Shown here: piece by piece, positions 12,255 to 19,249 of the stretch | Numbering within the stretch: the first letter of the stretch is position 1 | Layout: every line of letters begins with the position of its first letter | IMG/VR virus record: IMGVR_UViG_3300035698_010335 | Span: 1-21,106 of that record | Length of the DNA stretch: 21,106 nt | Direction: 5' to 3' (one strand) | DNA from: a virus | Position numbers and translations under genes: made by a program | Notes under the pieces: model-generated | Told to the model about the DNA's origin: nothing | The model's database searches: none | What the model saw: only the letters and a program-made list of their open reading frames with translations

Positions 12255-13034
12255 ATGGCGGAACCAGCCCCGAACGCAGACCCCAAGGGAGGCGATCCCA
12301 ATGTCAAAGGCAAAGAAGGCGAAGAAGGCTTCAAGCTCCCCGAAGGCTTCCCCGAAAAGTTCAACTCCGACACCCCCTCAGAAGCCGTCGGGAAGCTCCT
12401 CGGCAGCTACCGAGACCTCGAAGCCAAGCAGTCCCGAGCCAATGAAGGCATCCAGATACCCAAAGATTCCCCGCTCGCCGACCCGAAGGCGGATTTCAAC
12501 GCCCTCCTAGCCGCGATCGGAACGACTTGGGAGGAAATCGCCGCGCAGGTCAGCGAAACCGGCGATCTGACCGAGGAGGTCTACGTAGGCTTCGAGAAGA
12601 TGGGACTGTCCCGTGGCATTGTCGGCGACATGGTTCCCCGCGTGGCGCTGGCGCAGCAGATGGCTGTTGATAATTCGCGCCAAGCCGTTGTTGAATACGC
12701 CGGGGGCGAGGACAAGCTCCAGACGCTTCTTGACTTCGCCAAGGGCTTGCCGCAGAACCTCAAAGATAAACTGAACACGGACCTAGCCAGTCCGACCACG
12801 GCCGTCAGCGCACTCATGGTCATCAAGGGCCACTACGATCAGGCGGTCAAGGCCGGCACGCAGCAGGCCTTGCAGGAGGGCGGCCCCGCCGATAGCGGGA
12901 CGAAGCCCTACAGCACGCAGACCGAGTACCTGGCCGACCGCCGCGATCCGAAGTACAAGACCGACCCCGCGTTCCGCAGCCAGGTGGACACCCGGGCCGT
13001 CGGATCCGACATTCAGAACCTTCCGCTGCACTAG
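12255..13034 (+). CDS. capsid assembly scaffolding protein (T7 gp9-like)
   Basis: The 259-aa protein is acidic and highly helical. Its N-terminus is disordered (AEPAPNADPKGGDPNVKGKE), followed by FKLPEGFPEKF, LLGSYRDLEAKQS, long helices, and the terminal DRRDPKYKTDPAFRSQVDTR found in T7-type scaffolds. It directs major capsid protein into procapsids and leaves before maturation. GAGGA precedes the ATG. It sits between portal and capsid as in T7. A GC hairpin follows its stop. Confidence 0.92.
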   Translation: MAEPAPNADPKGGDPNVKGKEGEEGFKLPEGFPEKFNSDTPSEAVGKLLGSYRDLEAKQSRANEGIQIPKDSPLADPKADFNALLAAIGTTWEEIAAQVSETGDLTEEVYVGFEKMGLSRGIVGDMVPRVALAQQMAVDNSRQAVVEYAGGEDKLQTLLDFAKGLPQNLKDKLNTDLASPTTAVSALMVIKGHYDQAVKAGTQQALQEGGPADSGTKPYSTQTEYLADRRDPKYKTDPAFRSQVDTRAVGSDIQNLPLH

Positions 13035-13045
13035 CCGGTTCCTTG

Positions 13046-13073
13046 GGCGGGTGGGCGCGTCGCCCCCCGCCTT
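13046..13073 (+). terminator. GC-rich hairpin between scaffold and capsid
   Basis: GGCGGG (13046-13051) pairs with CCCGCC (13066-13071), extended after a one-base bulge by GGGCG/CGCCC with a 3-base loop. Only three T residues follow, so termination would be partial. It lies 12 bases after the scaffold stop. Confidence 0.45.
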
Positions 13074-13142
13074 TGCCACGACGCATCCCAAGCCTCACCG
13101 AACCGACGGACAATCCCTTTCGGACCCGCAGGTTGGCGAGAG

Positions 13143-13190
13143 AACTCGGACCATGCGAGTTTCCGTTTAACCGTAGTTACAGAAAGGGAT
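13143..13190 (+). promoter_or_regulatory. capsid mRNA leader: hairpin plus strong ribosome site
   Basis: AACTCG (13143-13148) and CGAGTT (13156-13161) form a hairpin with a 7-base loop. An unpaired A/T-rich stretch and the SD AGAAAGGGA (13181-13189) follow, five bases before the capsid ATG. A 5' stabilising hairpin plus an open, strong SD suits a highly expressed capsid gene. No phage promoter consensus could be confirmed. Confidence 0.45.
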
Positions 13191-13194
13191 TATC

Positions 13195-14211
13195 ATGGCA
13201 GACGCAGTTCTACACCGAACCCTACAGGAGTACGGAACGGGCGATGAGGTCGCCCTCGCGCTGACGCAATACGGCGGCACCGTGCTCCAGAGCTTCTACG
13301 ACGCGGCGACCATCGTGCGCCACGTCTGGAAGCACCCGATCGTCGGCGGCCGGTCGTTCCAATTCCCGGCCACCGCCAAGGCGACTTCCGAGGAACTGAC
13401 CGAAGGCCAGGTCCGCGTGGGCGCCAACCAGCCCGAACTCGAAGAGCGCCTGGTCACGCTGAACACCAAGCAGATCATCAGCGACCACTACGAGGGCGAG
13501 CTCGACTCGTTCATCCGCCACTTCGACGTCCGAATGGCCACGGCCCGCGCCGACGGCGAGGCGTGCGTGGCGGATGTGGAGAAGGAACTGTTCGCCGCAC
13601 TGGCCCTGGGCGCCCGAGCGTCCGACGTGGGCTCCAGCGACGACACCTTCTACGGCGGCAAGCAGGTCACCGGCACCAACGACGACCTGGGCAACGAGTA
13701 CCCGCGCAGCCTCCAGGGCAGTCTGACCCTGCAGGACGACCTCGCCGAGATCGCCGTCTACTTCGACGAGCGGAACTGCCCGGATGGCGGCCGCATTGCA
13801 TTCCTGTCGCCGTACCTGACGGATGTTCTGCTGCAGGACAAGACCCTGACCAGCCGCGACTACGCCGATGTCAACGGGCTCATCACCCGAAGGATGGTCG
13901 AGGTTCAGGGGTTCATGGTCGAAAAGACCAACCGCCTGCGGCACACGTCCACCGCTTCGGCGACGTGCTGGCTCGGCAATATGTCGAGCTACCGGCAGAG
14001 CGCCTACCAGGGCGACTTCCGCAAGACGGTCGCCCTGTGCATCGGCGACATGGAAGCGGTCGGCCAGATCACGGCCGGCGGCGACATCCGAACGTTCGGT
14101 CCGACGTGGATCGACAACGCCCATTCGTGGTACTACGGTGCCAAGACGCTGCACGGCGCCAAGTACCTCCGCGCCGAGGCGTGCGGCGAGATCATCCTCG
14201 GCTCCAGCTAA
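13195..14211 (+). CDS. major capsid protein (T7 gp10-like, HK97 fold)
   Basis: This 338-aa protein matches T7-type major capsid proteins. It starts with MADAVLHRTLQEYGTGDEVA, then has YDAATIVRHVWKHPIVGGRS, NTKQIISDHYEGELDSF (E-loop and spine-helix region), VYFDERNCPDGGRIAFLSPY, DYADVNGLITRRMVEVQGFM, and ends in GAKYLRAEACGEIILGSS. T7 gp10A is 345 aa, so the size fits. It assembles the icosahedral head. The ribosome site is one of the best in the window and strong hairpins flank the gene. There is no sign of the frameshift product seen in T7. Confidence 0.95.
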   Translation: MADAVLHRTLQEYGTGDEVALALTQYGGTVLQSFYDAATIVRHVWKHPIVGGRSFQFPATAKATSEELTEGQVRVGANQPELEERLVTLNTKQIISDHYEGELDSFIRHFDVRMATARADGEACVADVEKELFAALALGARASDVGSSDDTFYGGKQVTGTNDDLGNEYPRSLQGSLTLQDDLAEIAVYFDERNCPDGGRIAFLSPYLTDVLLQDKTLTSRDYADVNGLITRRMVEVQGFMVEKTNRLRHTSTASATCWLGNMSSYRQSAYQGDFRKTVALCIGDMEAVGQITAGGDIRTFGPTWIDNAHSWYYGAKTLHGAKYLRAEACGEIILGSS

Positions 14212-14226
14212 GACTCAGGGAGCACC

Positions 14227-14261
14227 GGGCGGGTGGGGTTTCGGTCCTTCCCCACCCGCCC
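14227..14261 (+). terminator. strong hairpin after the capsid gene
   Basis: A perfect 12-bp stem of GGGCGGGTGGGG (14227-14238) with CCCCACCCGCCC (14250-14261) encloses an 11-base loop, 16 bases after the capsid stop. The T content after the stem is low (AAGCTCTTTGG). The position equals that of the T7 terminator after gene 10, but its efficiency cannot be judged from sequence. Confidence 0.55.
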
Positions 14262-14288
14262 AAGCTCTTTGGCTCATGGGAGATCATT

Positions 14289-14486
14289 ATGGCCCACTCG
14301 ACAACCGCACTGGCGACGAAGCACCCGAACTATGCGTCCAAGGACGCCATGATTCGGTCGATTCGCCAGCACATCCACCCCAACTGCCCACAGGCCGTCG
14401 AGATTCTGCTGCGCATCGCGCATTCGGACCTCAACCTGTGGACATCGGACAAGAGCACCGTGACGCCGACGACCTTTGGACTGTGA
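14289..14486 (+). CDS. small hypothetical protein, 65 aa
   Basis: This begins MAHSTTALATKHPNYASKDA and has a helical middle (MIRSIRQHIHPNCPQAVEILLRIAHSD) rich in His and Ile, ending in NLWTSDKSTVTPTTFGL. The ATG at 14289 follows GGGAG. It sits between the capsid hairpin and the next structural gene. The product is not recognised. Its small size and position suggest a capsid accessory or assembly factor, but there is no motif to confirm it. Confidence 0.6.
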   Translation: MAHSTTALATKHPNYASKDAMIRSIRQHIHPNCPQAVEILLRIAHSDLNLWTSDKSTVTPTTFGL

Positions 14487-14535
14487 GCCGAAGGCGTCGT
14501 CGTCCATTCACCATCGAGAGACATAGGAGACTACC

Positions 14536-15096
14536 ATGCCTCGACCCAGCGTACTCAATGCCGTCGGTTCCGTCCCCACGGCCGCCACGGCCTACGTCCA
14601 GGCGACGGAGCTCGGCACCGGCAACCTTCGCCGCGTCATCCTGGACATCGTTGCGCTGCCGATCCCCACGGTGGATTACACCACGGACGGCAACCAGGGC
14701 GGCGTCCAGATCTACGACTTCCCGAAGGGATACCTGCACATCCTGTCCGGCGTGATGAAGCTGGACACCCTCACCGTCGATGGGGCCGGCCTGATGAACG
14801 ATCAGGTCCTCGACATCGGCGTCGGGTCGGCTGTGCCGGCCACGAACGTCGGGGTGCTCGGCGGGACGGCCGAGAACATCATCAACAAGGATGACATCAC
14901 CATGTCCGCCGCCGTGACGGCGACGGACCAACTCGTCGCCGAAGTCGCCGGTGGAGGGCTGGATGGCAGCACCACCGCCATCAACGCCTTCCTGAACGTG
15001 GCCGCCGAGGCTGCGACGGCGGAGGGCGACGGCGTATGCACGGTCACCGGCAAGATCGAGATCGTCTACCTGAACCTCGGCTTCATCGACGACTGA
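14536..15096 (+). CDS. putative virion structural protein, 186 aa
   Basis: The protein starts MPRPSVLNAVGSVPTAATAY and is rich in Ala, Gly, Thr and Val with alternating strands (RRVILDIVALPIP, GVQIYDFPKGYLHILSG, CTVTGKIEIVYLNLGFIDD). That composition is typical of phage decoration or head-associated beta proteins. GGAGA precedes the ATG. Its place directly after the capsid gene supports a head decoration role. No enzymatic motif is visible and the family is not identified with certainty. Confidence 0.65.
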   Translation: MPRPSVLNAVGSVPTAATAYVQATELGTGNLRRVILDIVALPIPTVDYTTDGNQGGVQIYDFPKGYLHILSGVMKLDTLTVDGAGLMNDQVLDIGVGSAVPATNVGVLGGTAENIINKDDITMSAAVTATDQLVAEVAGGGLDGSTTAINAFLNVAAEAATAEGDGVCTVTGKIEIVYLNLGFIDD

Positions 15097-15100
15097 GCCG

Positions 15101-15922
15101 ATGTTTGACAGGGTTCTTGTAGTCAACCTGGACCGGCGGCCTGACCGGCTCGAAGCGTTCAATGAGCGTTTCGGCCGGTCGGGCTGGCCGTTCCTGACAC
15201 CGGAACGTGTCCGAGCCGTCGATGCCACGAACATGGGCAAGCCCAAGTGGTTTCGGCAGGCTCTCGGCGCGTGGGCCTGCTCGCAGACGTACATCCGCAT
15301 TTTCGAGGACGCGATGCAGGATGGCATAGACAGTCTTTTCGTTTTCGAGGACGATGCGCTGTTCTGCAACGACTTTGCGGACAGGCTGGACGACTTCACC
15401 GAGGAGCTACCCGACGATTGGGATGCGATCTACCTCGGCGGGATTCTTCGCGGCTTCAAGGACAACCCGCCCATCCGGCTCGGCAAGTCGTGTCACCGCA
15501 TCCCTCAGATCACCGGCACCTATGCAACGGCCTACCGGCTGGGGTTCCTCAAGCGGTTCTACGAGTGGTACTGGAGCCTCCCGCGGAACGACCTTTTGGG
15601 TGTCTTTGATGCTTCTTTGGCGAGCTTCCAGGCGCACAGGGACTGCAACATCTACGGGCCGATGCCCTGGCTGTGCGGCCACGCCAGCGGAACGAGCGAC
15701 ATCAATGATCGCTCCTACACACGGGACCACTTCTTCAACTACGACGGAAAGACGGTGGAGTGTCAGGCCGACATCGGGGCCATCGTCAACGGGCGAATCG
15801 TCCGTCCCCTGATGAAGATCAAGGTCGTCGGCGGCAAGCATCCCGGCGAGGTACGCTTCGGCAAGGAACCGACAGCACAAGAACTGATTGGAGTTGCACA
15901 TGGCGCGGAAGCCGAGGAGTGA
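15101..15922 (+). CDS. family-25-like glycosyltransferase
   Basis: This 273-aa protein has the start FDRVLVVNLDRRPDRLEAF and the acidic metal-binding strand SLFVFEDDALFCND (EDD at 83-85), with AIYLGGI and GTYATAYRLGFLKRFY further on. These match glycosyltransferase family 25 enzymes, which transfer sugars to LPS or proteins using a divalent metal. The gene lies among virion genes, so it may glycosylate a capsid, decoration or tail protein, or modify host surface sugars. The ATG is four bases after the previous stop and lacks a strong SD, so it is probably coupled. Its 3' end overlaps the next gene by 23 bases. Confidence 0.8.
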   Translation: MFDRVLVVNLDRRPDRLEAFNERFGRSGWPFLTPERVRAVDATNMGKPKWFRQALGAWACSQTYIRIFEDAMQDGIDSLFVFEDDALFCNDFADRLDDFTEELPDDWDAIYLGGILRGFKDNPPIRLGKSCHRIPQITGTYATAYRLGFLKRFYEWYWSLPRNDLLGVFDASLASFQAHRDCNIYGPMPWLCGHASGTSDINDRSYTRDHFFNYDGKTVECQADIGAIVNGRIVRPLMKIKVVGGKHPGEVRFGKEPTAQELIGVAHGAEAEE

Positions 15923-16175
15923 CGAGGAGAGCATCTACCAGGTCGTCGACCGATGCCAACGGAAGCGATGGCAGATCTTCGGCGTGCTTGCGATGATCTC
16001 CGTCGCCATCGCCGGGGGTATGCTGACCCTACTTCTGACCATCCGCGGTGACGTATCCTACACCAAGGGCCGCGTCGATACGCTGGTGGAGATGGAACGG
16101 AAACCCGAGAACGCAGTCGACTATCCACACGGCCCGGACTTCGGCGAAGAACTGGCCGCAGAGAGCGAGGACTGA
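15900..16175 (+). CDS. one-helix membrane protein, 91 aa
   Basis: The sequence has a basic N-terminus (MARKPRSDEESIYQVVDRCQ), one membrane segment (about residues 27-49, IFGVLAMISVAIAGGMLTLL) and a charged, helical outer part (RGDVSYTKGRVDTLVEMERK) with an acidic tail. ATG 15900 is preferred over 15888 because a GGAG site lies upstream. It overlaps the glycosyltransferase gene. Membrane helix plus coiled segment resembles an inner-membrane spanin or holin, though the location inside virion genes is unusual for these. Anchoring of the neighbouring glycosyltransferase at the membrane is another possibility. Confidence 0.6.
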   Translation: MARKPRSDEESIYQVVDRCQRKRWQIFGVLAMISVAIAGGMLTLLLTIRGDVSYTKGRVDTLVEMERKPENAVDYPHGPDFGEELAAESED

Positions 16176-16178
16176 ACC

Positions 16179-16616
16179 ATGCCTGACGCGGTACAGGGCT
16201 TCAACGACACGGACAAGACGACCGATCGGCTGGCGACGCAGACCACGCTGGCGGCCATTCTCGACGCCGTAGGCGGCGATGCGGACCTCACCTACGCCCA
16301 CGTCAACATCAACCAGAGCGGAGCCAACTACGTCGTGCTCGGCGCGGTGGCGACGGGCAAGGTCTGGCGCCTGCACGAGTACACCGTGCAGTCCGAGGGC
16401 GGAACCGCCACGATCCAGATCGGGTATGCCAACGACGACGCGGGCACGAGCTTCGTGGCCGTCCGCACGCACTACGCCGCCAGCGCGGCCGATGGCGTGG
16501 CCTGTGGGCCCGACAACTCGAAGGAGCCCTACGTCGTGACGCCTGCCGGAAAGTCGCTGCTGCTGTACTGCACGGCGCAGGACGTCCGCGGCGGCGCCAA
16601 GGTCAGTTCCGAGTAG
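16179..16616 (+). CDS. putative virion structural protein, 145 aa
   Basis: The N-terminus (MPDAVQGFNDTDKTTDRLAT, then QTTLAAILDAVGG) is helical and could be an attachment segment. The rest consists of beta strands (YVVLGAVATGKVWRLHEYTV, GTATIQIGYANDDAGTSFVA, SLLLYCTAQDVRGGAKVSSE), a jelly-roll-like pattern found in phage appendage proteins. GAGGA precedes the ATG, three bases after the previous stop. It is probably a head or tail decoration component. The function is inferred only from fold pattern and context. Confidence 0.6.
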   Translation: MPDAVQGFNDTDKTTDRLATQTTLAAILDAVGGDADLTYAHVNINQSGANYVVLGAVATGKVWRLHEYTVQSEGGTATIQIGYANDDAGTSFVAVRTHYAASAADGVACGPDNSKEPYVVTPAGKSLLLYCTAQDVRGGAKVSSE

Positions 16617-16633
16617 GGATAGGAAGGTCACTC

Positions 16634-17338
16634 ATGGCACAGCCAGTAATCGAGACGCTTCCGTTCACGATCTGGAACGACAACGGCTCCTTTCCCGGGA
16701 GCGAATGGAATCTGTCCGAGGCGAACGCCCCGACGAGCACCATGACCTACGCCGCCGCTGCCGCCAAGACGGGCCGCTTCGGTATCCGCTGCACCCTGGG
16801 CGGTGCCGACGTGACCTTCGTATTTCGGAGGTATACCTATGTGCCGGATGTGGGCGGCTCGATCTACCTCGGGGCGTGGGTGACGCCGACGACCTACCCG
16901 GCCGTTGCCGGGCAGCACGTCATCCGCCTGGGGAGCGACACGCCAGTCAAGGGCCACGTTGCCCTGATCGACGCCGGTAGCGGCCAGATGCAGGGCTACT
17001 ACATGGACAACGCCGGTTCGGGCAGCACCTTTGGCAGCGCAGTCAACATGACCGAAGGCACGGCCTATTGGGTTGCCATGCGGATCACGCGCGGCGACGG
17101 CGACGGCTCGGTCGAGTGGTGGCTCAACGGCGTGTCCCAGGCCAGCCAGGGCAGCCTCGACAACGACGCGGATTGGGGCAACGATCACCATATCTGGCTC
17201 GGGGCCTTCCAAGACCCCAAGAGCGGTTCCGTGTTCGACTTCGACAACATCATCCTGCACAGCAACCCCGTCATCATCGACCCGGCTCACGCGCCCGTCC
17301 CGGGTCCGCGAAGCCGGCTCTGCGGCGCGGGGAGGTAG
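16634..17338 (+). CDS. lectin-like (LamG/concanavalin-type) virion protein, 234 aa
   Basis: The protein has a beta-sandwich pattern like LamG/ConA-like domains: SIYLGAWVTPTTYPA, HVIRLGSDTPVKGHVALID, AYWVAMRITRGDGDGSVEWW, NGVSQASQGSLDNDADWGND, HHIWLGAFQDPKSGSVFDFD and NIILHSN, followed by a short Pro-rich tail. Such domains bind sugars or mediate protein contacts and are frequent in phage adhesins or decorations. GGAAGG precedes the ATG. It resembles the protein at 17702-18427 in organisation, suggesting two related surface proteins. There is no enzymatic site. Confidence 0.65.
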   Translation: MAQPVIETLPFTIWNDNGSFPGSEWNLSEANAPTSTMTYAAAAAKTGRFGIRCTLGGADVTFVFRRYTYVPDVGGSIYLGAWVTPTTYPAVAGQHVIRLGSDTPVKGHVALIDAGSGQMQGYYMDNAGSGSTFGSAVNMTEGTAYWVAMRITRGDGDGSVEWWLNGVSQASQGSLDNDADWGNDHHIWLGAFQDPKSGSVFDFDNIILHSNPVIIDPAHAPVPGPRSRLCGAGR

Positions 17339-17342
17339 GCTT

Positions 17343-17705
17343 ATGTCAATTCTCCGCACGGTCGCCGATGCGGTCACGGGCGCGGCGAGATTTGTTGCCG
17401 GAGCCCTCACGGGCTCGCTTGCGATTTCGGAGGTTACGCCGCGCGCGGAGCGGATCGCGGTCAGGCATCTTGTCGATGGTCGCGCGCCCGTCGTGCAGAC
17501 AAGTCCGGGCTCGAAACGGCACAGCTTCGTGATGGACGTGCCGGGCAAGGGTGCTGTGACGGTAAGGTTTTCGTCCCGTGTTCCGTATGACCGTCGTGTG
17601 CTACACCTTCGCCGCGTGGTCGAGCATCTTTTATCGTTGCCCACGGAGAAGGAGATCGAGGCAGAGGTTGCGGCGGAGCGCACGGCAGGGACGGTGATTG
17701 CATGA
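17343..17705 (+). CDS. hypothetical protein, 120 aa
   Basis: It begins MSILRTVADAVTGAARFVAG, an Ala/Gly-rich amphipathic segment that could contact membrane or capsid. The middle contains VDGRAPVVQTSPGSKRHSFV and GAVTVRFSSRVPYDRR; the end is helical (LLSLPTEKEIEAEVAAERTA). GGGGAGGT precedes the ATG. The stop overlaps the next start as ATGA. Base composition in this and the next gene is visibly less GC-rich than in the portal or capsid genes. It is not recognised; the coupling to a lectin-like gene suggests a joint role. Confidence 0.6.
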   Translation: MSILRTVADAVTGAARFVAGALTGSLAISEVTPRAERIAVRHLVDGRAPVVQTSPGSKRHSFVMDVPGKGAVTVRFSSRVPYDRRVLHLRRVVEHLLSLPTEKEIEAEVAAERTAGTVIA

Positions 17706-18427
17706 CCTTGTACGCACACCTTACCACGCCCCACGGCACTAACCTTCTCAAAAGCGACGTGCCAGCCGGTGACTACGATCTCGTTACGATCACGAATCCG
17801 GCCACCACCCTGACTGCCGAGGTTGCGGCGGCGTACAACGGCGTGAGTGCCTACGGAATCGAGACTGACACCGACAGCTACCATGAAGCGTGGGCCACGT
17901 CGGAGGTCACTGTCGTTCCCCCGGCTGCCGGCGCGGCGATCTATGTTGGTTTCGGCATGAACATTTTCGACGACACGGCATCCGATCTGCGCCAACTTGG
18001 GGTGAAGGTGGACACCTTCGCAGACCCCGGTGATGTGGTCCTGCGGCGTAGAACTGCCATTCCGAGAACCGACGCTTATCTGGTCGATGATGCCGGGGCC
18101 AACTTTTCACTCGCCGGTCTGACGCAGAATGTAGGGACATGGTACTGGATGATCTACAAGATGGTTCGTGCCAGTGCTCCTGGGCAGTACGACGGCGAGT
18201 TCCATCTGTATCAGAACAACGCGAACGAGGGTTCGCCCGATGTGTCCAAGGTCAACTGGCGGAATAACTTGTTCATGGCCCCGAACCAATACGATCTCCA
18301 TGTTGGAGTGATGTTTGCGTCGGATGAAACAGTTTGGGTTGATGAGATAAAGGTCGCTACCACGTTTGCCGAAGTGTTGGCGCCTAGCGGCGCCCGCAAC
18401 AGGCTCCCCCTTCTTGGAGTAGGATAG
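17702..18427 (+). CDS. second lectin-like virion protein, 241 aa
   Basis: The beta-rich protein contains AAIYVGFGMNIFDD, DLRQLGVKVDTFADPGDVVL, NVGTWYWMIYKMVRASAPGQ, YDGEFHLYQNNANEGSPD, DLHVGVMFASDETVWVDEIK and a short end ARNRLPLLGVG. The order of strands (uptake of WYWMIYKM, then a gap, then a strand pair with VDEIKVA) parallels the 16634-17338 protein (AYWVAMRIT, FDFDNIILHS), and both end in a short basic tail. A concanavalin-like jelly roll is likely. Start ATGA overlaps the preceding stop. A paralogue by divergence, or a second independent acquisition, are both possible. Confidence 0.6.
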   Translation: MTLYAHLTTPHGTNLLKSDVPAGDYDLVTITNPATTLTAEVAAAYNGVSAYGIETDTDSYHEAWATSEVTVVPPAAGAAIYVGFGMNIFDDTASDLRQLGVKVDTFADPGDVVLRRRTAIPRTDAYLVDDAGANFSLAGLTQNVGTWYWMIYKMVRASAPGQYDGEFHLYQNNANEGSPDVSKVNWRNNLFMAPNQYDLHVGVMFASDETVWVDEIKVATTFAEVLAPSGARNRLPLLGVG

Positions 18428-18433
18428 GAACTC

Positions 18434-19249
18434 ATGACCAAACTCGAAGCCGTGAATGAGATGATCCGTGGCCTCGGCCTCGCGGCCGTGGCGTCCATCG
18501 CCAGCGGGATCGGCCTCGACGCCAAGACGTACCTCGAACGCTGGACCATCAAGATAGTTACCGAGGGCTGGCATATCAACACCGAGAACGAGGTCGAACT
18601 CGAAGCGGCCGACATCGCCTTCACCTTTACCGGATCGCCCAGCGGCACCTTCACCTACGACGAGACCCTGACGGGCACAACGAGCTCGGCCACCGCAACC
18701 TACAAGGGCGAGATCACCACGGCCGCCGGGACTATCGTGTACGCGGTCGTGCTCACCGGCACCTTCACCGCCTTGGGTGAGACGATCACGGGTGGCACGT
18801 CCACGACCGAGCGCGCCGCCGCCGTACCCGATGCCGCCACCGACGACACGTTCATCTTCGTCGACCCGGATATGCTGCACGCCGATCCGACCAACAACGG
18901 CACCTACCCCGACGTGACCCTGCGGAAGTGCGAGGAAGGGGCCCAGCAGCGGTTCTACGACCGCGACGACAACACCTACGCATTCAGCAGTTCCGTCAAG
19001 GTCACGCAGATCCGGGACATGGACTTCCTGGTGTTGCCGGATTGTATGCAGGAGCTCATCGCCGTGGAGTCCATGATCGACTACACGCAGAAGGTGAAAC
19101 TGCCCGTCCCCCAGGACGCCCCGAAGAGGCTGGCCCGCGCCCGCATGAACGCCAGCCAGGACGACGATGACCGACGCGACCTGAATCTCCAGAACTCGTC
19201 CTTCTTCCGCAACGTCGCCGGAATCGGCAGCGTCCCCCGGAGGTATTGA
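18434..19249 (+). CDS. tail tubular protein A (T7 gp11-like) with an inserted domain
   Basis: The core matches T7 gp11. It starts TKLEAVNEMIRGLGLAAVAS with ERWTIKIVTEGWHINTENEV, resumes at FIFVDPDMLHADP, and continues through RFYDRDDNTYAFSSSVKVTQ, DFLVLPDCMQELI and ARARMNASQDDDDRRDLNLQ. Gp11 forms the ring below the portal and joins the nozzle protein gp12. Length is 271 aa against 196 in T7. The excess is almost exactly residues about 61-137, a Thr/Gly-rich beta insert with two similar motifs (SGTFTYDETLTGTTSSATAT and TGTFTALGETITGGTS). AGGA precedes the ATG. Confidence 0.93.
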   Translation: MTKLEAVNEMIRGLGLAAVASIASGIGLDAKTYLERWTIKIVTEGWHINTENEVELEAADIAFTFTGSPSGTFTYDETLTGTTSSATATYKGEITTAAGTIVYAVVLTGTFTALGETITGGTSTTERAAAVPDAATDDTFIFVDPDMLHADPTNNGTYPDVTLRKCEEGAQQRFYDRDDNTYAFSSSVKVTQIRDMDFLVLPDCMQELIAVESMIDYTQKVKLPVPQDAPKRLARARMNASQDDDDRRDLNLQNSSFFRNVAGIGSVPRRY

